Below, in pieces: positions 1 through 7,598 of a stretch of DNA of 64,000 nucleotides. Position numbers and translations under genes: made by a program. Numbering within the stretch: the stretch's first letter is position 1; each line of letters begins with the position of its first letter. Origin of the DNA: [Actinomadura] parvosata subsp. kistnae (GTDB lineage Bacteria; Actinomycetota; Actinomycetes; Streptosporangiales; Streptosporangiaceae). A model generated the notes under the pieces. The model saw only the letters and a program-made list of their open reading frames with translations, did not search any database and was not told the origin of the DNA. The stretch covers positions 3,831,001 to 3,895,000 of the forward strand of contig NZ_OOHJ01000018.1 in the NCBI RefSeq assembly GCF_900323885.1. The letters are read 5' to 3'.

Positions 1-501
1 GCTGAACGGGTGGCTGGACAGCCCGATCCGCAGCAGTTTCTGCGACATGTCCGCCGCGACCAGCCCGGAGGCGGCGACCCCGTACACGTCGACGCGCCGC
101 GCCTCGGAGATGGCCGCGACGACCTCGCCGAGCTGGTCGGGGTCGAGCTGGGCGGCGGTGTCGGCGAGCGCTTCCGACTCGGCCCGCGCCACCTTGGCGA
201 TGACGTCGGTGAGCGGGTCGTCGGGGCCGAGGTCGCCGGGCACGAGCCGCTCGGGCTCCTTGGCCACGGCCGCCGCCAGCGCGAAGCGGAGCTGGGAGTA
301 CCCGGAGAAGCCGAGCGCCCGCGCCGTGCGCACGATCGTCGCCTCGCTCGTCCCGGACACGCCGCTGAACTCGGTGATCGTGCTGCGCACGACCAGGCCG
401 GGGTCGTCGAGGATGAGCCGCGCGATCGACTGCGCCGCCGGCGTGAGGGAGGGCAGCACGGCGCGTACGGCGGCGACCGGGTTGGCGGGCTCGGCGCTCA
501 C
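1..501 (-). CDS. MurR/RpiR family transcriptional regulator (3' part missing)
   Basis: A sugar-phosphate-responsive repressor or activator; about 167 N-terminal residues are inside the window and the gene runs off the left edge. Residues 1-80 form the RpiR-type helix-turn-helix (SGTSEATIVRTARALGFSGY is the recognition region), and the visible end (VDVYGVAASGLVAADMSQKL) begins the SIS sugar-isomerase sensor domain. The GTG start at 501 overlaps the TGA stop of the upstream nagZ-like gene as GTGA, so the two are translationally coupled. RpiR proteins paired with NagZ usually sense N-acetylmuramic or glucosamine phosphates. That ligand is inferred from the neighbour, not seen in the sequence. 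Confidence 0.9.
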   Translation of the reverse strand, partial: MSAEPANPVAAVRAVLPSLTPAAQSIARLILDDPGLVVRSTITEFSGVSGTSEATIVRTARALGFSGYSQLRFALAAAVAKEPERLVPGDLGPDDPLTDVIAKVARAESEALADTAAQLDPDQLGEVVAAISEARRVDVYGVAASGLVAADMSQKLLRIGLSSHPFS

Positions 502-1928
502 GTGACGATCCATTCGGCGACGGCCTGCGCGGAGACGCGGGAGATGCCGTGCGTGGCGACGTGGGTGGCGCCCGGCGGCGGGGCGGGGACGCCGGTGTCG
601 ACGATGATCGCGTCGGGCCGCACGGCCAGGGCCTTGGCGACGGTGTCGCGCACCCAGGGGTGGCGGGCGGCGTCGTGCACCACGAGCACGACCGGCCGCT
701 CGTCGAAGGCGGGCAGCTCGCCGTCGGGGCCGAGCCGCACACTGTCCGTGTTCGGGAGCAGGGCGGCGAGCGCGGCGGTGACGCCGGTCTGCGTGGCGGG
801 GTCCACGGCCTGGTTGAGCCGGGTGTTGATCTCGACGACCAGCGGGCCGCGGTCGAGCCCGGCGGTGCCCGACGTGGTCAGCGCCGCGCGGGCGGCCCGC
901 AGGCCGACGCCCTGGTCGATGTCGTCGTGGGCCTTCGCGCGGGCGCCGGACTGGGAGGCGTACCAGCCGGACAGGGCGCGCACCCGCGCGGCGGCCTCCG
1001 CGAGCCTTTCCTCGGGCAGCCGCCCGTCGCGGACGGCGGCGACGACGGTGTCACGCAGCTCGCGCAGGCCGTCCTCGCTGGTCAGGCCGACGCAGACGGC
1101 GTCCACGCCGGCGGCGAGCGCGCGCACCGCGATCTCGCCGGGGCTGAACATGGCGGCCACCGCCCGCATCTCGATCGCGTCGGTGACGAGCATCCCGTCG
1201 AACCCGAGCTCGCCCCTGAGGAGCTCGGTCAGGACGGTACGGCTGAGCGTCGCCGGCATCGACGGGTCGAGGGCGGGCACGAGCAGGTGGCCGGACATGA
1301 TCGAGCGCACCCCGGCGTCGATCGCGGCTCTGAACGGCGGCAGGTCGCGCTCGGCGAGCAGGTCGCGCGAGGCGTGCACGGTGGGCAGGGCCAGGTGGGA
1401 GTCGGTGACGGTGTCGCCGTGGCCGGGGAAGTGCTTGGCGCAGGCGGCGACGCCGGCGCCCTGGACGCCCCGCACGTAGGCGGCGGTGTGGCGGGCGACG
1501 AGCGCCGGTTCGGGGCCGAAGGAGCGCACGCCGATGACGGGGTTGGCGGGGTTGGCGTTCACGTCGGCGGAGGGCGCGTAGTCGAGCGTGATGTCGAGGT
1601 CGGCGAGCATCTTGCCGATCTGGCGGCCCACCTGCTCGGTGAGGTCCACGTCGTCCACGACGCCGAGCGCCCGGTTGCCGGGGAAGGAGCTGCCGGCCAT
1701 GACCTCCAGGCGGGTGACCGTGCCGCCCTCCTCGTCGATGGCGATCACGGTGCCGGGGTGCTCGGCGCGGAGCTGCCGGACGAGCCGCCCGTTCACGGCG
1801 TTGCGGGCGAACAGGACCACGCCGCCGAGACCCTCCCCCAGCGCGCGGCGCAGCCAGTCGGGGGCGGAGGTTCCCTCGAACCCCGGATGCAGCACCGTCA
1901 TCGCCAGTCTGTACAGGTCACCGCTCAT
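498..1928 (-). CDS. nagZ: beta-N-acetylhexosaminidase, glycoside hydrolase family 3 (NagZ-like)
   Basis: Hydrolyses beta-linked N-acetylglucosamine from muropeptides or chitooligosaccharides during cell-wall turnover. The GH3 barrel is clear: KHFPGHGDTVTDSHLALPTV carries the loop with the Asp-His pair typical of NagZ, and VTDAIEMRA carries the nucleophile aspartate. At about 476 residues it is longer than Gram-negative NagZ (about 340). The extra C-terminal part resembles the second domain of actinobacterial and Bacillus enzymes. No signal peptide is visible, so a cytoplasmic location is likely. The ATG at 1928 is preferred because an AAGGAA Shine-Dalgarno lies about 7 bases upstream; an ATG at 1934 sits too close to it. 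It is followed directly by the RpiR regulator, and a partial palindrome lies just upstream. Confidence 0.9.
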   Translation of the reverse strand: MSGDLYRLAMTVLHPGFEGTSAPDWLRRALGEGLGGVVLFARNAVNGRLVRQLRAEHPGTVIAIDEEGGTVTRLEVMAGSSFPGNRALGVVDDVDLTEQVGRQIGKMLADLDITLDYAPSADVNANPANPVIGVRSFGPEPALVARHTAAYVRGVQGAGVAACAKHFPGHGDTVTDSHLALPTVHASRDLLAERDLPPFRAAIDAGVRSIMSGHLLVPALDPSMPATLSRTVLTELLRGELGFDGMLVTDAIEMRAVAAMFSPGEIAVRALAAGVDAVCVGLTSEDGLRELRDTVVAAVRDGRLPEERLAEAAARVRALSGWYASQSGARAKAHDDIDQGVGLRAARAALTTSGTAGLDRGPLVVEINTRLNQAVDPATQTGVTAALAALLPNTDSVRLGPDGELPAFDERPVVLVVHDAARHPWVRDTVAKALAVRPDAIIVDTGVPAPPPGATHVATHGISRVSAQAVAEWIVT

Positions 1929-1956
1929 CGGCATTTTCCTTCACAGTTGTTGATCT

Positions 1957-1969
1957 GAAGGTAATTTTC
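1957..1969. promoter_or_regulatory. candidate RpiR operator between nagZ and GHL10 gene
   Basis: GAAGGTAATTTTC is an imperfect palindrome with GAA/TTC ends around an A/T core, in the 80-base gap between two divergent glycan-active genes. The sequence is AT-rich against a GC-rich background. MurR/RpiR proteins commonly bind GAA-N-TTC type sites, so autoregulation by the linked RpiR protein is plausible. The assignment is inference from position and symmetry. Confidence 0.4.
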
Positions 1970-2015
1970 TGTCATCGTCGGCCTCGACACAACCACTTCC
2001 GGGAGGCCACCCCCC

Positions 2016-3545
2016 ATGCCGAGCAGAAGGACTCTCCTGAAGGGTCTCGCCCTCGCCGCCGCCGCTTCCGCCGTCCCGCTGCCGGCCTTCGCCGAGACCG
2101 GCTACGTCCCGCCGTTACGGCAGATGCGGGGCATGTGGATCGCGTCCGTCGTCAACATCAACTGGCCGTCCAAGCCCGGGCTGAGCGCCGACGAGCAGAA
2201 GGCCGAATACCTCGCCTGGCTCGACGTGGCCGTCCAGCGGAAGCTCAACTCGGTCTTCGTGCAGATCAGGCCGACGGCCGACGCGTTCTGGCCGTCACCG
2301 TACGAGCCGTGGTCGCAGTACCTCACCGGCACCCAGGGCCAGGACCCCGGCTACGACCCGCTCGGGTTCGCCGTGGAGGAGACGCACAAGCGCGGCCTGG
2401 CCTTCCACGCCTGGTTCAACCCGTACCGGGTCTCGATGCAGGCCGACCCCGCCAAGCTGCACCCCGACCACCCCGGCCGGCGGCACCCCGACTGGATCCT
2501 GCCGTTCGGCGGCAAGCTCTACTACAACCCCGGCATCCCCGAGGTCCGCAAGTTCTGCCAGGACGCCATGATGGACGCGGTCACCCGCTACGACATCGAC
2601 GGCCTGCACTTCGACGACTACTTCTACCCGACCAACACCACGGCCTTCGACGACGCCGAGGAGTTCGCCAAGTACGGCGCCGGCTTCCCCGACCTGGCCT
2701 CCTGGCGGCGCAACAACGTCGACCTCATGGTCTCGGAGATGCAGCAGCGCGTCCTGGCGGCCAAGCCGGAGATCGCCTGGGGCATCAGCCCGTCCGGCAT
2801 CTGGCGCAACAAGGCCAGCGACCCGCTCGGCTCCGACACCAACGGCGGCCAGTCCTACGACAACCTGCACGCCGACACCCGGGGCTGGGTCAAGAAGGGC
2901 TGGCTCGACTACATCGCGCCGCAGCTCTACTGGTACATCGGGCAGCCCCCGGCCGACTACTCCAAGCTCGTGCCCTGGTGGTCGGACGTCGCCAGTGGCA
3001 CGAACACGTTGTTGTGGATCGGGCAGGCGGCGTACAAGGCGGGCGACCCCGCGCAGGCCGCCGAGTGGCAGGTGCCGGGCGAGCTGTCCAGGCATCTGAC
3101 GCTCAACCGCGAGCACCCCGAGATCTCCGGCGACATCTGGTACAACGCCAACGACGTCAAGGTGGACCGGATCGGCTCCATCTCCGCCGCCGTCAACGAC
3201 CACTACCAGCGGCCCGCGCTGGCGCCCGTGCTGCCCAGGCTGGCCGGCGGGCAGCCGCCCAGGCGGCCGGTGCTCGCCTCCGCGCGCCGCCGCGCGGACG
3301 GGGTGGAGGTACGGGCGGTGGCCACCGGCAGGGACGAGCCGTTCCTGTTCGCCATCTTCCGCTTCGACCGGCACGCGGGCTCCGGCGACTTCGCCGACGC
3401 GCGCCACCTCGTCGCGGTCGTGCCGGGCGACCGGCAGATCCGCTGGACCGACCCCGACGGCAGGCGCGGCGACCACTACTACGCGGTCGCGGTGGACCGG
3501 GCCAACCGGACGAGCAAGCCGAGCAACGGTTTCCGGGCGATCTGA
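2016..3545 (+). CDS. Tat-exported GHL10/DUF187 glycoside hydrolase-like protein
   Basis: A secreted protein of 509 residues in the YngK/GHL10 (family 10-like) hydrolase group, probably acting on peptidoglycan or other amino-sugar polymers outside the cell. Residues 1-26 are a twin-arginine signal (SRRTLLKGLALAAAASA, then PAFA before the cleavage site). The TIM-barrel region runs from about 30 to 400, with recognisable GHL10 stretches such as RGMWIASVVNINWPSK, FVQIRPTADAFWPS, GLAFHAWFNPYR, IDGLHFDDYFYP and GISPSGIWRN. A fibronectin-like tail follows from about 410 to 505. It is divergent from nagZ and shares its control gap, which supports a cell-wall role. The exact substrate is not deducible. 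Confidence 0.85.
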   Translation: MPSRRTLLKGLALAAAASAVPLPAFAETGYVPPLRQMRGMWIASVVNINWPSKPGLSADEQKAEYLAWLDVAVQRKLNSVFVQIRPTADAFWPSPYEPWSQYLTGTQGQDPGYDPLGFAVEETHKRGLAFHAWFNPYRVSMQADPAKLHPDHPGRRHPDWILPFGGKLYYNPGIPEVRKFCQDAMMDAVTRYDIDGLHFDDYFYPTNTTAFDDAEEFAKYGAGFPDLASWRRNNVDLMVSEMQQRVLAAKPEIAWGISPSGIWRNKASDPLGSDTNGGQSYDNLHADTRGWVKKGWLDYIAPQLYWYIGQPPADYSKLVPWWSDVASGTNTLLWIGQAAYKAGDPAQAAEWQVPGELSRHLTLNREHPEISGDIWYNANDVKVDRIGSISAAVNDHYQRPALAPVLPRLAGGQPPRRPVLASARRRADGVEVRAVATGRDEPFLFAIFRFDRHAGSGDFADARHLVAVVPGDRQIRWTDPDGRRGDHYYAVAVDRANRTSKPSNGFRAI

Positions 3546-3640
3546 GGGGATGCCGCCGGGACGGATTCCAGGCGCTGAGGGATGCCGCCGGACGGATGCC
3601 GGGCGATCTGAGGGATGCTGCCCGGGCATGGAGAACGGAT
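3542..3640. repeat. 33-bp tandem repeat, about three copies, starting at a stop codon
   Basis: Three imperfect copies of a 33-base unit beginning CTGAGGGATGCCGCC lie at about 3542, 3575 and 3608. The first copy contains the TGA of the GHL10 gene. The rest of the gap to 3843 shows no gene or clear signal. Confidence 0.65.
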
Positions 3641-3843
3641 GATGAAGTGAGTTGATCTGAGGGCGTGCTGCGCCTGCGCGCGTCGCCGGCCATTTCCTGA
3701 CCGGCGACGAGCCCGGCGCCGCCCTTCGGACGGTCACCGCTGCTCGAACCCTGCCGAGATCGGCACGGTAGTGGGTGGCTCAAGGTTCCGGGATGCTGCC
3801 GGAACCCCTCGCCGTAGCCCCGGTCGCGAATCCAGAAGCCCTG

Positions 3844-4491
3844 TTAAGACGCCCTGCGCCCGGCCGCCGATGGCTGCTCGGCCGTGGCACCCGACGCGCG
3901 CTGTGGCGGGACCACAGGGGTCGGGCGCACCAGACCGAGCGCCACGACCTCGTTGGCCAGCCGGGTGCGCCGGTTGGTGCCTTCGGGGATCCTGAACTTC
4001 TGGTAGAGCCGCAGCAGGTGCTGCTTGACCGCGGCCTCCGTCACGACCAGGTCGTCGGCGATCTCGCGTGCGGTCGCCGGAGCGACGAACGCCTCGTCCG
4101 ACAGCGCCGGCCTGCAGAGCGAGGTCAGCACGTCGACCTCGCGCCTGGTCAGCTCGGGCGCGGCCGCCCTGCGCAGCTCGACCTCGGGGGTGAAGTCCTC
4201 TCGGGGGACTCCACCGATGCGACCCCGCGCCGCGCCGAAGGAGACGACGTCGCCGTCGTCAAGGACCCTCCGGGCGATCGGCCTGCCGTTCACCCGCGTG
4301 CCGTTCCTGGACAGGCCCAGGTCCACGACGTACAGGTAAGGTCCTCGTCTGACGAACTCGGCATGGAGTCGAGACACGCTGGGATCGGTGAGCCGGATAT
4401 CGACACCCCGGCCCCTTCCGACCGTCGTGATCTCGGGGCGCAACGGGACCACCTCGCCAGTGTCCTCGATGCGTATGAACGGCCCCTCCAC
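3844..4491 (-). CDS. FHA domain protein with C-terminal winged/LuxR-like helix-turn-helix
   Basis: A 215-residue cytoplasmic regulator. Residues 20-85 are a forkhead-associated phosphothreonine-binding domain with the diagnostic GR, S-x-x-H and N-G positions (TVGRGRGVDIRL, SVSRLHAEF, SRNGTRVNG). Residues 110-190 hold an HTH segment (LTRREVDVLTSL, ATAREIADDLVVTEAAVKQH). It could couple Ser/Thr kinase signalling to transcription, and a Ser/Thr kinase is encoded at 15504, but no physical link is shown. Start is GTG at 4491 with GGGGAGGA about 5 bases upstream. It is divergent from the citrate synthase gene. Confidence 0.85.
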   Translation of the reverse strand: MEGPFIRIEDTGEVVPLRPEITTVGRGRGVDIRLTDPSVSRLHAEFVRRGPYLYVVDLGLSRNGTRVNGRPIARRVLDDGDVVSFGAARGRIGGVPREDFTPEVELRRAAAPELTRREVDVLTSLCRPALSDEAFVAPATAREIADDLVVTEAAVKQHLLRLYQKFRIPEGTNRRTRLANEVVALGLVRPTPVVPPQRASGATAEQPSAAGRRAS

Positions 4492-4564
4492 GGCAGTTCC
4501 TCCCCAGGTAGCCCGCCGTAACTATTACTACAGCTCCGGCTTACCCAACCGAGGGGATGCGGAA

Positions 4565-4584
4565 TCTCCTTTGCCGAAAGGAGA
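4565..4584. promoter_or_regulatory. perfect hairpin overlapping a ribosome-binding site
   Basis: TCTCCTTT-GCCG-AAAGGAGA is an 8-bp perfect inverted repeat with a 4-base loop. Its right arm is also a strong Shine-Dalgarno (AAAGGAG, 4577-4583) placed 8 bases before a GTG codon at 4592. It could sequester that site in RNA or act as a DNA operator. Confidence 0.5.
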
Positions 4585-4591
4585 ATCAGTC

Positions 4592-4657
4592 GTGAAATTG
4601 GTCTGGACCTTTGCGGTCGGTTTTGCCTGCTCACGGGTAGACTTCGGTCGAAGATAA
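4592..4657 (+). CDS. possible 21-codon leader peptide upstream of citrate synthase
   Basis: GTG at 4592 opens a 21-codon frame (VKLVWTFAVGFACSRVDFGRR) ending with TAA at 4655-4657, 15 bases before the citrate synthase ATG. It has an excellent ribosome-binding site that lies inside a hairpin. Codon use is not strongly GC3-biased, so it may be a regulatory leader or chance. No family is recognised. Confidence 0.3.
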   Translation: MKLVWTFAVGFACSRVDFGRR

Positions 4658-4672
4658 GCGGAGGAAACACTC

Positions 4673-5794
4673 ATGGCGGACAAGCCCACGAAAGGTCTGG
4701 CCGATGTCGTCGCGGCGTCCACGGCGCTGAGTGACATCGACGGAAAGGCCGGTCGCCTCTTCTACCGTGGATATGACATCCACGACCTGGCCGGCCGCGC
4801 GACGTTCGAGGAGACCGCACACCTGCTCCAGCGTGGCAAGCTGCCCACCCGCTCCGAGCTCGACGCGTACGGTGCCGAGCTGGCGCAGGGCAGGGAGCTG
4901 GGCGCCCTGGTGTCCGCGAACATCGAAGAGATCGCCGAGAAACAGAAACCCATGGAGGCGCTGCGCTCGCTGGTCTCGCTCTCCGGCGCCGACGACCCCG
5001 ACAAGGACTCCATCACCCCCGACGCCAACCTGCGCAAGGCGGCCCGCCTGGTCGCGCAGCAGCCGCTGCTCGTCGCCCGCTACCACGCCGCCCGCACCGG
5101 CTCCGAGGTCCCCGAGCCGGACCCCTCACTGAGCATCGCCGCGAACTTCCTGCTCCAGGTCACCGGCCGCACCCCCGACCCGCGCGAGGTCGAGATCTTC
5201 GACGAGTGCCTGGTGCTGCACGCCGACCACACCATGAACGCCTCCACCTTCGCCGCCCGCGTCTGCGCCGCGACCCTGTCGGACATGCACTCCGCCATCG
5301 TCGCCGCCATCGGCACCCTCAAGGGCCCGCTGCACGGCGGGGCGAACGAGCAGGTCATGAAGACCCTGGAGTCGCTCACCCCGGGAGGCGTGGCCCAGGC
5401 CGTCCGCGACAAGCTCGCCGCCGGCGAGAAGATCATGGGCTTCGGTCACCGCGTCTACAAGACCGAGGACCCGCGCGCCACGCACCTGCGCAAGATGTCG
5501 GCCGAGCTGGGCGAGTCCAGCGGCGACGACACCTACTACCGGATGTCGAAGGAGATGGAGGAGGTCGTCTTCGAGACCAAGGGTCTCTACCCCAACGTCG
5601 ACTTCTACGCCGCCTCCGTCTACCACTACCTCGGCATCCCCACCGACCTGTTCACGCCGGTCTTCTCCATCAGCCGCATGTCCGGCTGGACCGCTCACGT
5701 CATCGAGCAGCACGCCGACAACCGGCTGATCCGCCCCGACAGTGAGTACATCGGGGAGACCGACCAGAAGTGGAAGCCGATCGAAGAACGGTGA
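4673..5794 (+). CDS. gltA: citrate synthase (type 2)
   Basis: Condenses acetyl-CoA with oxaloacetate as the entry step of the TCA cycle. The 373-residue length matches the short Gram-positive/actinobacterial form (CitA-like). Catalytic regions are intact: HADHTMNAS and MGFGHRVYK with the active histidines and NVDFYAASVYHYLGIP with the active aspartate. The N-terminus KGLADVVAASTALSDIDG is typical. ATG at 4673 has GGAGG about 6 bases upstream. The stop overlaps the GTG of the DUF3017 gene as GTGA. A 2-methylcitrate synthase side activity cannot be excluded, but the next-door isocitrate dehydrogenase supports TCA use. Confidence 0.93.
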   Translation: MADKPTKGLADVVAASTALSDIDGKAGRLFYRGYDIHDLAGRATFEETAHLLQRGKLPTRSELDAYGAELAQGRELGALVSANIEEIAEKQKPMEALRSLVSLSGADDPDKDSITPDANLRKAARLVAQQPLLVARYHAARTGSEVPEPDPSLSIAANFLLQVTGRTPDPREVEIFDECLVLHADHTMNASTFAARVCAATLSDMHSAIVAAIGTLKGPLHGGANEQVMKTLESLTPGGVAQAVRDKLAAGEKIMGFGHRVYKTEDPRATHLRKMSAELGESSGDDTYYRMSKEMEEVVFETKGLYPNVDFYAASVYHYLGIPTDLFTPVFSISRMSGWTAHVIEQHADNRLIRPDSEYIGETDQKWKPIEER

Positions 5795-6093
5795 GCCATC
5801 AGTCCGAGAAACAGGAGACTTGGGGGCCGTACCCGCTGATCCTGGCGGGTGCGGCCGTCGGCGTGCTCGTGACCTTCGTCGTGAATCCGCGCTGGGGCGG
5901 GTTCGTGCTGGGCGCCGTCATCATGATCGCCGCCGCGCTGCGTTTCGCCGGCTACGGCGGGCAGCTCGCGCTGAGGAGCAGGAAGATCGACGTCATCACG
6001 CTGTCCGTCTTCGGATTCGTGCTGGTCCTGACCTCGCTCCTGCTTTACAACAACGAGCTGAAGGCGCTCATCCTGTCCCTTTTCGCACCGTGA
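5791..6093 (+). CDS. DUF3017 small membrane protein
   Basis: A 100-residue protein with three predicted hydrophobic segments (YPLILAGAAVGVLVTFVV, FVLGAVIMIAAALRF, DVITLSVFGFVLVLTSLLLY) and very short loops. It matches the DUF3017 pattern of actinobacteria, which is often found beside TCA-cycle genes. Function is unknown. The GTG at 5791 overlaps the citrate synthase TGA; a more upstream ATG at 5770 would lie inside the citrate synthase gene and is less likely. Confidence 0.8.
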   Translation: MSHQSEKQETWGPYPLILAGAAVGVLVTFVVNPRWGGFVLGAVIMIAAALRFAGYGGQLALRSRKIDVITLSVFGFVLVLTSLLLYNNELKALILSLFAP

Positions 6094-6146
6094 CCTGGCG
6101 GTCCGATAGCCTCAACGCATCCATTCATTGAAGGGGAACCATTCGC

Positions 6147-7364
6147 ATGCCCAAGATCAAGGTGGAGGGCCCCGTCGTCGAGCTTGACGGCGACGAGATG
6201 ACCCGGATCATCTGGCAGTTCATCAAGGACCAGCTGATCCTTCCCTACCTCGACGTCGACCTGAAGTACTACGACCTCGGCATCGAGCACCGAGACGCCA
6301 CGGACGACCAGGTCACCATCGACGCCGCGAACGCCATCAAGAAGTACGGCGTCGGTGTGAAGTGCGCCACCATCACCCCGGACGAGGCGCGCGTCGAGGA
6401 GTTCGGCCTCAAGAAGATGTGGAAGTCCCCCAACGGGACCATCCGCAACATCCTCGGCGGCGTGATCTTCCGCGAGCCGATCATCATGTCGAACGTGCCG
6501 CGGCTCGTGCCCGGCTGGACCAAGCCGATCGTCGTCGGCCGTCACGCCTTCGGCGACCAGTACCGCGCGACCGACCTGAAGATCCCCGGCGAGGGCACGC
6601 TCACCCTGACGTACACGCCGAAGGACGGCTCCGAGCCGATCGAGCTCGACGTGTACGACTTCCCCGGCTCGGGCGTCGCGATGGCGATGTACAACCTCGA
6701 CGAGTCGATCCGCGACTTCGCCCGCGCGTCGATGCGTTACGGCCTGGCCCGCAACTACCCGGTCTACCTCTCGACGAAGAACACCATCCTCAAGGCGTAC
6801 GACGGCCGCTTCAAGGACATCTTCGCCGAGGTCTACGAGAGCGAGTTCAAGGACGAGTTCGAGAAGGCCGGCCTGACCTACGAGCACCGCCTCATCGACG
6901 ACATGGTCGCCGCGGCGCTGAAGTGGGAGGGCGGCTACGTCTGGGCCGCGAAGAACTACGACGGCGACGTCCAGTCCGACACCGTCGCCCAGGGCTTCGG
7001 CTCGCTCGGCCTGATGACCTCGGTCCTGATGACCCCCGACGGCCAGACCGTCGAGGCCGAGGCCGCGCACGGCACCGTGACCCGCCACTACCGCCAGCAC
7101 CAGCAGGGCAAGCCCACCTCCACCAACCCGATCGCCTCGATCTTCGCGTGGACGCGTGGCCTGGCCCACCGCGGCAAGCTCGACAACACCCCCGAGGTGA
7201 CCGACTTCGCGAACAAGCTGGAGCAGGTCTGCATCGAGACCGTCGAGGGCGGTCAGATGACCAAGGACCTCGCGCTGCTCGTCGGCGGCGACGCCGAGTG
7301 GCTCACCACTCAGGACTTCCTGGCGGCTCTCGACGAGAACCTCAAGAAGAAGATGTCGGCCTAA
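6147..7364 (+). CDS. icd: NADP-dependent isocitrate dehydrogenase
   Basis: Oxidatively decarboxylates isocitrate to 2-oxoglutarate with NADP. The 405-residue length and the sequence ([48 protein letters not shown]) identify the homodimeric, eukaryote-like subfamily rather than the monomeric enzyme of many actinobacteria. ATG at 6147 with a GGGGAA site. It follows the citrate synthase and DUF3017 genes on the same strand. A strong hairpin terminator follows. Confidence 0.95.
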   Translation: MPKIKVEGPVVELDGDEMTRIIWQFIKDQLILPYLDVDLKYYDLGIEHRDATDDQVTIDAANAIKKYGVGVKCATITPDEARVEEFGLKKMWKSPNGTIRNILGGVIFREPIIMSNVPRLVPGWTKPIVVGRHAFGDQYRATDLKIPGEGTLTLTYTPKDGSEPIELDVYDFPGSGVAMAMYNLDESIRDFARASMRYGLARNYPVYLSTKNTILKAYDGRFKDIFAEVYESEFKDEFEKAGLTYEHRLIDDMVAAALKWEGGYVWAAKNYDGDVQSDTVAQGFGSLGLMTSVLMTPDGQTVEAEAAHGTVTRHYRQHQQGKPTSTNPIASIFAWTRGLAHRGKLDNTPEVTDFANKLEQVCIETVEGGQMTKDLALLVGGDAEWLTTQDFLAALDENLKKKMSA

Positions 7365-7375
7365 GCGCCGCGGAA

Positions 7376-7417
7376 AACGGCCTCTACCTGCGGATCCCCC
7401 GCGTGGTAGAGGTCGTT
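7376..7417 (+). terminator. intrinsic terminator after icd
   Basis: A 13-bp stem (AACGGCCTCTACC pairing with GGTAGAGGTCGTT, one G-U) with a 16-base GC-rich loop begins 11 bases after the icd stop. It would end the gltA/DUF3017/icd transcript. Confidence 0.75.
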
Positions 7418-7598
7418 TCACTGTCTGCCGCCGCCCCGGGCGCGGTCGGCTTTTTGGGGGTTTCCCACAAATGCAGCCCCGAAGCGTGCGCTGTGTACGA
7501 CATGGGCGCAGCCGGTCGTCAGGCGGAAGAGTTGATACTGCACGGGGCTGTCGTGCCGCAGGGGCGCACATCGTTGGTCTACAGGAGGGCTCGGTCGG

